Below, in pieces: positions 14,305 to 19,072 of a stretch of DNA of 33,848 bases. The stretch is from a virus: positions 1-33,848 of IMG/VR virus record IMGVR_UViG_3300045950_000063, one strand, 5' to 3'. Both the position numbers and the translations under genes were made by a program. The notes beneath the pieces are model-generated. The model had not been told where the DNA came from. It saw nothing but the letters and a program-made list of their open reading frames with translations, and ran no database searches. Numbering within the stretch: the first letter of the stretch is position 1; the number at the start of each line of letters is the position of its first letter.

Positions 14305-15311
14305 GACCGAAGAAATACCTCGAATACTATTCCCGGATCTACCCCTCCGCTTGGAAGCAGGTCGACAGGTTCCGGGCCGCGAGGGGCAGAGGTCTGCCCT
14401 TCTGGCCGGAATGGTGCTTTATGCCCCTAGCCGGCGCGTATGCGATTGTTTCCAGCGAGGCCGAGTCTCAAGGAATTGACCTCACTAACCCAGACGGGAG
14501 ACCACTGGTAAACGACGTGGGCATCATCGGCGCACTGGCTGCCTGGCGCGTTACCCAGGGAGTGTATCGGTTTGATCCGGACGTGTACCGGGCGGTGATC
14601 GATACACCCATCAGCGGGGATCTGCCGCACACCGTTCTTTTCAATCTGCCTGAGTGGTGCGTCTACATCGAGACACCGGAGTTAAAAGTGCATGGTATTC
14701 CAGTGGCAGGTTTTTTCGCCCATCTGGAATATGATGCCGGGAACACCCGTAAAGAATTAAGATTAGTGCTTGATGGCAACGAAGCATACCTAAGCCTGCT
14801 ATCTGTTCCGATGCACCTTGGGCCGTGGGCGCTCAGGGAATCTCTGGACAGAATGATCGAGGAAGCCAGGCGACAGGTTAAAACATCAGAGATTGAATTC
14901 CCGCCCGGATTAGCAGAGCATATGGAATCTGGATACGCTCCACTGGTCTCGCTACTCCTCTACATCTGTGCCGTTAACGGGGAAATAGGGAGCGGCGATA
15001 AGGGTCCGGTTAAACCCCGGCCCACAAAGACCAAGCAGGGATACCGCATGTTTCCCGCTCAAAAGGTATCCGTCTGGGACGTCGGGGTACGGATGGGAGC
15101 CGCCTTACGTGCAGCCACAAGGGCCAGTAGCCAGAGCAAACCAACCGAACAATATCGTTCCGGCCCCCGGCCACACGTGCGGCGCGCTCACTGGCATGGG
15201 TACTGGACTGGTCCGCGCGACGAAGAGCGTAAGTTTGTTCTTAAGTGGCTGTCACCCATATTGGTAGGCTCTGCCGAAGATCTGCCGGTAACGATCAGGC
15301 CGGTAGATTAG
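14301..15311 (+). CDS. AcrVA2-like protein (anti-CRISPR homologue)
   Basis: A 336-residue protein that matches, as recalled, the AcrVA2 family of Cas12a inhibitors (Moraxella AcrVA2 is about 322 residues). Shared features in order are VYRFDPDVY (88-96), LFNLPEWCVYIET (113-125; AcrVA2 has LNLPDWCVYVD), a GFFAHLEYD-like strand (137-145), PLVSLLLYICAV (214-225), an RPTKTKQGYRMFPAQ linker, VGVRMGAALR (261-270) and PHVRRAHWHGYWTG (291-304; AcrVA2 has PHIRRGHWHGYWQG). AcrVA2 is reported to lower Cas12a production by acting on its translation and mRNA. Here the start is GTG, coupled to the preceding gene. Homologues occur in hosts without known Cas12a, so inhibition of Cas12a by this protein is inference. 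Confidence 0.82.
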   Translation: MRPKKYLEYYSRIYPSAWKQVDRFRAARGRGLPFWPEWCFMPLAGAYAIVSSEAESQGIDLTNPDGRPLVNDVGIIGALAAWRVTQGVYRFDPDVYRAVIDTPISGDLPHTVLFNLPEWCVYIETPELKVHGIPVAGFFAHLEYDAGNTRKELRLVLDGNEAYLSLLSVPMHLGPWALRESLDRMIEEARRQVKTSEIEFPPGLAEHMESGYAPLVSLLLYICAVNGEIGSGDKGPVKPRPTKTKQGYRMFPAQKVSVWDVGVRMGAALRAATRASSQSKPTEQYRSGPRPHVRRAHWHGYWTGPRDEERKFVLKWLSPILVGSAEDLPVTIRPVD

Positions 15312-15365
15312 CCCCACTAATGCAGCATAATTTCCAGAAGTGCAAAACCCGTTAACCAAGGTCAT

Positions 15366-15390
15366 GCCCGGAGCCGATCCGGGCAGAAAG
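15366..15390 (+). promoter_or_regulatory. Hairpin-SD element 5
   Basis: GCCCGGA (15366-15372) pairs with TCCGGGC (15378-15384) around GCCGA. Its stem is the element-2 version with the element-1 loop. AGAAAG follows; the ATG at 15401 is further away than in the other copies. Confidence 0.8.
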
Positions 15391-15400
15391 AATGATTTAG

Positions 15401-15610
15401 ATGTTAACCGTCCGAGATATCGCTACTACCCTCGGGGTCACCGAGCCGACCGTCTGCAAGTGGATCAAATCCGGAGAACTCCAAGCTATCGAGCTGGGCG
15501 GCCGGACCGGCTATCGGATCGCCGAGTCCGACCTGGAAGTGTTTATACAAGGGAGGAGGCGAAAAGCCGGTGAATCTCGTTCAGCCGATCCGAGACCGGG
15601 CCAAGATTGA
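15401..15610 (+). CDS. Excisionase / MerR-type helix-turn-helix DNA-binding protein
   Basis: A 69-residue protein with the classic excisionase-family pattern: MLTVRDIATTLGVTEPTVCK, then WIKSGELQAIELGGRTGYRI and a closing SDLEVFIQ strand. It binds DNA as a small winged helix. It lies directly after the AcrVA2-like gene and overlaps the recombinase gene by 41 bases. It could be a directionality factor for that recombinase or a self-repressor of the cassette, like the Aca proteins of anti-CRISPR operons. The sequence does not decide between these. Confidence 0.82.
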   Translation: MLTVRDIATTLGVTEPTVCKWIKSGELQAIELGGRTGYRIAESDLEVFIQGRRRKAGESRSADPRPGQD

Positions 15611-16115
15611 GCAAGTAAAAGCGGTGCTCCTGAAGCAGTCCCCGCGGGATCATCTGCTCTTTGTGCTCGGGATCAATACCGGCCTGCGGATCAGCGATAT
15701 ATTGAAACTCCGGGTCGGGGACGTGCAGAACTCCCATATCGTCATCAAGGAGCAGAAGACCGGCAAGGTTAACCGTTTCCTGGTCAACCAGAAGCTCCGG
15801 AAAGCTTTGGACGAGCACACCCGGGACCTGGCCGACGAGGAATACCTGTTTCCGTCTCGCAAGGGTGGCCGGCCGATTCTGCGCGGCCAGGCGTACCGGA
15901 TACTGAACACTGCGGCCGAAGCGGTGGGGCTGACGGAGATCGGAACCCACACACTCCGAAAGACCTTTGGGTATCACCACTACCGGCGGTTCAAGGACGT
16001 GGCGCTGTTGCAGGAGATACTCAATCACAGTTCCCCGAGCGTGACGCTCAGGTACATCGGCATCAACCAGGATCTCCTGGACCAGAGCATTAAGGACTTC
16101 AGCGTCGGCCTGTAG
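15570..16115 (+). CDS. Short tyrosine recombinase (catalytic domain only)
   Basis: A 181-residue protein that consists only of the tyrosine recombinase catalytic domain. Visible active-site residues are R40 (INTGLRISDIL), K63 or K66 (EQKTGK), H127 and R130 (THTLRK), H153 (LNHSS) and the nucleophile Y162 (LRYIGI). The core-binding domain found in phage integrases (about 350 residues) is absent. The GTG at 15570 has GGAGGAGG about 10 bases upstream and lies inside the previous gene. Such small Xer-like enzymes occur in many Bacillota phages beside a full integrase; the usual target is not known. All catalytic residues are present, so it is likely active. Confidence 0.85.
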   Translation: MNLVQPIRDRAKIEQVKAVLLKQSPRDHLLFVLGINTGLRISDILKLRVGDVQNSHIVIKEQKTGKVNRFLVNQKLRKALDEHTRDLADEEYLFPSRKGGRPILRGQAYRILNTAAEAVGLTEIGTHTLRKTFGYHHYRRFKDVALLQEILNHSSPSVTLRYIGINQDLLDQSIKDFSVGL

Positions 16116-16128
16116 AGCCGTCTTTACG

Positions 16129-16222
16129 GTCAGCCCCTTGGCGGTCCGGGCCTTTCGACCCGGTGCCGCGATAACGCTAAATACCGCAGCCTTGCGGAGT
16201 GCGGCTTGTCGGCGGGGCTGAC
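16129..16222 (+). ncRNA. Candidate structured RNA or folded site
   Basis: GTCAGCCCC (16129-16137) pairs perfectly with GGGGCTGAC (16214-16222), closing a 94-base domain. Inside are CCGGG/CCCGG around CCTTTCGA, a GCG-ATAA-CGC mini-hairpin and CCGCA/TGCGG. This multibranched fold lies 14 bases after the recombinase stop. It matches no riboswitch or ribozyme core I know. It may be an RNA, a terminator leader or a recombination site. Confidence 0.45.
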
Positions 16223-16236
16223 TTAATATTAAGAGA

Positions 16237-16268
16237 CCGCCCCCAGGCGGACGTCTGTCTGGGAGCGG
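16237..16268. terminator. Hairpin between convergent operons, possible bidirectional terminator
   Basis: CCGCCCCCAG (16237-16246) pairs with CTGGGAGCGG (16259-16268), with one C:A mismatch on the plus strand that becomes U:G on the minus strand. It lies between the end of the plus-strand cassette and the end of the early minus-strand operon. No clear T-run follows. The rest of 16,269-16,408 holds further imperfect repeats and no gene. Confidence 0.4.
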
Positions 16269-16408
16269 CCAAGATATTAAAGGGAGATTGGTCGGCAGTG
16301 GGAAGTCTCACCCGGTAGGAGTCCTGCTGCTCCGCACTCCCAGTATTGGACGGCTCTTGATGCTACCAGTATAAACCGGATTCCCCGCATTAATAACTAT
16401 AGTGTTAA

Positions 16409-16951
16409 TTAGCCCAGTAAACCCCTTTTCGCCGCCACCCTACCTGCCAGATCAACGATCTTGCCCCACCAGTTGGTGAATGCCTGCGGACTATCCACCC
16501 ACACATCCTCGATTTTTTTGCCCGTGCGCTTGGACATTTCCTCAGCGTACCGATGCTGCACAAACGGTATCCACGCCGGACGCCCCCTGTACTTACCCTT
16601 GCGAATTAGCCCCTGCTTATGTACTACCTCTCGCCGTAAACGCAAGATCACCTGTGCTTTCCACGGCAATGCACGCTCCACGTCCTCGACCACTCGAAGC
16701 CACAACCACTGGTCCTCATCCAGATCCTCAGCGGGCACGATTTCCCCGGTCACTAGTTGGATGGCGATTCGCGCCGTCGGGTCGCTCTTCCGGTTAGTTT
16801 TTACCGGCAGTCTGTCCTCCGGCGCGACCGTCCCAGGATAGGCAAACGCATCCTTCAGCATCTCGTAAGCCGCCTTGCGCTTTGGGTAATGCAGGAGCCA
16901 ATCGGCCACCACCTTGTTTTCGTCCTTGGCCTCTCGAACCAGGTTAGTCAC
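16409..16951 (-). CDS. Unknown phage protein at the end of the early operon (possible late-gene regulator)
   Basis: A 180-residue basic protein. The middle has DVERALPWKAQVILRLRREV, a helix pattern like sigma-region or RinA/ArpU-type regulators. The C-terminal half has RGRPAWIPFVQHRYAEEMSK and many Trp residues. Position as the last early gene fits a late-transcription activator, but no firm family match is claimed. The GTG at 16951 overlaps the previous stop as GTGA. The open frame extends upstream to 17137, but those codons are out of frame with the real gene there. Confidence 0.55.
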   Translation of the reverse strand: MTNLVREAKDENKVVADWLLHYPKRKAAYEMLKDAFAYPGTVAPEDRLPVKTNRKSDPTARIAIQLVTGEIVPAEDLDEDQWLWLRVVEDVERALPWKAQVILRLRREVVHKQGLIRKGKYRGRPAWIPFVQHRYAEEMSKRTGKKIEDVWVDSPQAFTNWWGKIVDLAGRVAAKRGLLG

Positions 16952-17154
16952 CGCCCTACCCCCCACTCCGACAACATCTTCCGGATCGCAATGCTTCGGC
17001 CAACCAGCCAGCTTTCCCTTATGGACGCATCCATCTCGCCATACATCTTGGTGGTTTTGAGCCATTCGGTGATCAATTCGTTGCTGATCTTGCCGTGAGT
17101 CCTCACTGCGTGAGCGTAGTAGCCCCAGGCTAGCCAAGGTGTGCTTCCAGTCAT
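16948..17154 (-). CDS. Small unknown early protein
   Basis: A 68-residue protein starting MTGSTPWLAWGYYAHAVRTH. It is aromatic-rich at the N-terminus and helical and basic at the C-terminus. The ATG at 17154 has GGAGGAGG 8 bases upstream. It overlaps both neighbours by four bases (ATGA before, GTGA after), which fits a tightly coupled operon. Function is not recognised. Confidence 0.65.
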   Translation of the reverse strand: MTGSTPWLAWGYYAHAVRTHGKISNELITEWLKTTKMYGEMDASIRESWLVGRSIAIRKMLSEWGVGR

Positions 17155-17276
17155 CCAGCCTGCCTCCTCCCCACTCGTTCGTAAATCGTGATTTTGCCGC
17201 ACTTGGTACACAAGAGGACTCTTAACTTCCAGAATTTATTGCGGATTGTGCCTCGGACTTGACTGTGCTGGCACAT
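17151..17276 (-). CDS. Tiny zinc-ribbon protein (41 residues)
   Basis: A 41-residue gene overlapping the 3' end of the helix-turn-helix gene upstream. It begins MCQHSQVRGT and contains LLCTKCGKITIYERV, a Cys-x2-Cys half ribbon; Cys2 and His4 may supply the other ligands. GGAGGGG lies 6 bases before the ATG at 17276, and its TGA overlaps the next ATG as ATGA. The strong site and exact junctions support a real gene. Its role is unknown; nucleic-acid binding is plausible. Confidence 0.65.
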   Translation of the reverse strand: MCQHSQVRGTIRNKFWKLRVLLCTKCGKITIYERVGRRQAG

Positions 17277-17670
17277 CAGGCACCCCTCCCTTTTTTAGCC
17301 CCATTCCCAACAAACCATTCTGCGTTTTCCAGATGTTAAAAGTCCGGGGACTCACCCCGCAAGCCTTTGCTATCGCCGAATCAAACCAGTGATCGCGTTT
17401 AAGCTCTAGGTATAACTCCGGGCTCAACACTTCCCGCCAATTCTGGCCTTCTTCGATGCTGAATCTTGTAGTCGGTTTGGGAAACGCCTGCCGTCTACTG
17501 GGCATCCTCTGGACTCTCACGCCGCAGGGTACCTTGCGCTTCTGCACGGGCGGATACTTTTGCCGTTCTTCGGCGGTCATCGGCCTGGTGGAGACTTCGC
17601 CCGGCGGCGAGTATGCGCCATCACCGCAAAGATCCATCGGGAAGATGAGCTTGCCCCGGTTACGAATCAT
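17236..17670 (-). CDS. Helix-turn-helix DNA-binding protein
   Basis: A 144-residue protein with a basic, Pro/Arg-rich N-terminal half. A C-terminal helix-turn-helix follows: WFDSAIAKACGVSPRTFNIW, preceded by a leader helix (SPELYLELKRDHWF). The pattern is that of transposase- or phage-regulator-type HTH units. The ATG at 17670 has AGGGGA 8 bases upstream. It lies among small nucleic-acid-binding genes late in the early operon. Target unknown. Confidence 0.65.
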   Translation of the reverse strand: MIRNRGKLIFPMDLCGDGAYSPPGEVSTRPMTAEERQKYPPVQKRKVPCGVRVQRMPSRRQAFPKPTTRFSIEEGQNWREVLSPELYLELKRDHWFDSAIAKACGVSPRTFNIWKTQNGLLGMGLKKGGVPDVPAQSSPRHNPQ

Positions 17671-17807
17671 GTTTGGATTCCCCTCTCACGCGCACATTTG
17701 CCTTGTAATGCCGGTCTAACTTCCGGGATAATAGTCTGCATTACTACTATGCTTTTCGCTACTCCTGCGCCATTCTCGCTTCGCACAGGGGGTATTACAT
17801 CATCCAC
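17667..17807 (-). CDS. Possible small gene (46 residues)
   Basis: The gap between the resolvase-like gene and the helix-turn-helix gene holds an open frame from GTG 17807 whose stop overlaps the next ATG as ATGA. It contains SIVVMQTIIPEVRPALQGKC. GGAG lies only 1 base before the GTG, which is poor spacing; an internal ATG would leave about 24 residues. The exact junction and the filled gap favour a gene, and the weak start argues against. Confidence 0.4.
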   Translation of the reverse strand: MDDVIPPVRSENGAGVAKSIVVMQTIIPEVRPALQGKCARERGIQT

Positions 17808-18132
17808 ACTCCGGGCTACTGGTGCAGCTATTACGCTTTAATTCGTTCAGCTCATCCTGTAGGAGTTTTAAATCCTTAGCCCGGATCACCACCAAGGCGG
17901 GCTTGCGGTCAGACCGGATCGCCAAGAAGTCGTTGTTGCCTAGCCAATCATACAGTTGCTTAAACCCACTCGCCCGCCGCTTGCACTCACCCCGGCCAAG
18001 ATAGGGGACGTCTACGGCGTCCGGTTTCTGCTCCTGGCCTGGTTGCCAATACGTACGTTCGCCGCCCAGGAGTTTGCAGATTTCCCGTTCGAAGTCGTCC
18101 CCCTTCCGCTTCGGGCCGCGTCCGCCGGTCAC
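17800..18132 (-). CDS. Small Holliday-junction-resolvase-like PD-(D/E)XK nuclease
   Basis: A 110-residue protein with the small phage/archaeal resolvase pattern: KGDDFEREICKLLGG (N-terminal helix with Glu), PDAVDVPYLGRGECKRR (the D...ExK catalytic pair) and FLAIRSDRKPALVVI (core strand). It would resolve branched DNA made during replication and recombination, which must be removed before packaging. The GTG at 18132 overlaps the previous stop (GTGA). An RNA- or ssDNA-nuclease of the same fold is the main alternative. Confidence 0.7.
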   Translation of the reverse strand: MTGGRGPKRKGDDFEREICKLLGGERTYWQPGQEQKPDAVDVPYLGRGECKRRASGFKQLYDWLGNNDFLAIRSDRKPALVVIRAKDLKLLQDELNELKRNSCTSSPECG

Positions 18133-18422
18133 TTGGCCGCACCTCCCAAAACATCCCGCGCTTCCACGACAGCATCCCTCGGCACCTGTATCTCCACGTA
18201 CTTACGTTGAACGTCAACAAATGTGATCGGCGAGTAGGCCAGCTCGCTCAGCAACTCCCGCAGTTCGAAATAGCGCAACAGCTTAGTCCAATACTCCGCC
18301 TGCTTGAGATACGGCTCTTTGCCTGCCTCATCCAGCGTGCCCCAGACGTAGGTATCGTTGTGATCCACATAACACTGGCAGGCTAGCCGTTCGATAATCT
18401 CCCGCTTTTCCTGGTCAGTCAC
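18129..18422 (-). CDS. Tandem paralogue B of a MTDQEKREI-type phage protein
   Basis: A 97-residue helical protein starting MTDQEKREIIERLACQCYVD. It shares with the gene directly upstream the N-terminal MTDQEKREI, the central FELxELLSELAxSPI and the C-terminal VEIQV...VVEA segments. The middle region is diverged. GTG start overlapping the previous stop as GTGA. Function unknown; the pair is discussed as a duplication. Confidence 0.65.
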   Translation of the reverse strand: MTDQEKREIIERLACQCYVDHNDTYVWGTLDEAGKEPYLKQAEYWTKLLRYFELRELLSELAYSPITFVDVQRKYVEIQVPRDAVVEARDVLGGAAK

Positions 18423-18769
18423 TCTCTCCGCCCCCCAATCAACTTCTTTGCTTCCACGACAGTCGCCCTCAGCACCTGCAGCTCCAAGAACTTCGGACTG
18501 GCAAATGCGATCGGCGAATTGGCCAGCTCGCTCAGCAACTCCTGCAGCTCAAAATGGCGGATGATGTGGAGCGCCATATGCGCCCACTTGCGATCAGACT
18601 CTTTTTCCCGTTCGCTCAACTCCTCGTAAGGTGTGTTTATCTGCCGTCGCCACCGGGCGATGTTTTCCGGTGTCAGGTTATCAAGCATATACGAGGTCCA
18701 GTGTATCCACTGATCGTGTTCCAAGGTCGCCAGTTGTTCCACAATCTCCCGCTTCTCCTGGTCAGTCAT
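18419..18769 (-). CDS. Tandem paralogue A, RyR-like phage protein
   Basis: A 116-residue protein starting MTDQEKREIVEQLATLEHDQ. Its middle, EHDQWIHWTSYMLDN and then YEELSEREKESDRKWA, matches a widespread small phage protein type that resembles RyR-domain repeats (W-x-x-W ... EL-x-x-x-x-K-x-x-DR-x-WA). The ATG at 18769 has GGAGGGG 6 bases upstream. The second copy lies immediately downstream with a four-base overlap. Function is unknown. Confidence 0.65.
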   Translation of the reverse strand: MTDQEKREIVEQLATLEHDQWIHWTSYMLDNLTPENIARWRRQINTPYEELSEREKESDRKWAHMALHIIRHFELQELLSELANSPIAFASPKFLELQVLRATVVEAKKLIGGRRE

Positions 18770-19069
18770 CTTCCACCCCTCCACTCCTGGATAAATGCCG
18801 TTATATCCGGCCGCTTTCCCTGCCGTATTACCTCGCACCCGTACTCTCTCAGCGCTGATAAGAATCTCCGTGCTTCCAGCTCTCGGGTGCCAAGGCAAGT
18901 CGATTGTGCGTGGTCGCGGCTTCTCCGCTCTGCCGTGGTGCTGGTTGTAGCACTTCCGGCAGCAGTATTTCAATGTGACACGTGACACTTGGTGACACGA
19001 ATTCCCGTATAACCCTACATGAGAGAAAATCCTAAGAGTTATACCGGAAATGACACTTCGAAGTGTCAT
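18766..19069 (-). pseudogene. Zinc-ribbon gene apparently broken by a +1 frameshift
   Basis: From ATG 19069 (GAGGTG 6 bases upstream, just after the primase stop) one frame reads KYCCRKCYNQHHGRAEKPRP, a natural-looking cysteine-rich segment. Downstream a frame shifted by +1 reads LGTRELEARRFLSALREYGC, then EVIRQGKRPDITAFIQEWRG, and stops at a TGA overlapping the next ATG (ATGA). The second frame has no start codon of its own. The switch lies near 18893-18905. Either the gene is broken, a programmed shift is used, or there is a sequence error. The iteron cluster lies in its 5' part. Confidence 0.4.
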
Positions 19070-19071
19070 TT
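18975..19071. repeat. Second AAGTGTCAC-type cluster with a 24-bp perfect palindrome
   Basis: Three GTGACAC copies lie at 18975, 18982 and 18992. A perfect 24-base palindrome at 19048-19071 is built from TGACACTT and AAGTGTCA meeting at TTCGAA. Between them TATAACCCTA (19008-19017) is identical to 11760-11769 in the first cluster. It lies just after the primase stop. Confidence 0.75.
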
Positions 19072-19072
19072 T

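Noticed and set aside
16129-16345. Known riboswitch, self-cleaving ribozyme or group I intron core
   Set aside because: I looked for hammerhead, twister, c-di-GMP, TPP and group I core motifs on both strands and none fits.
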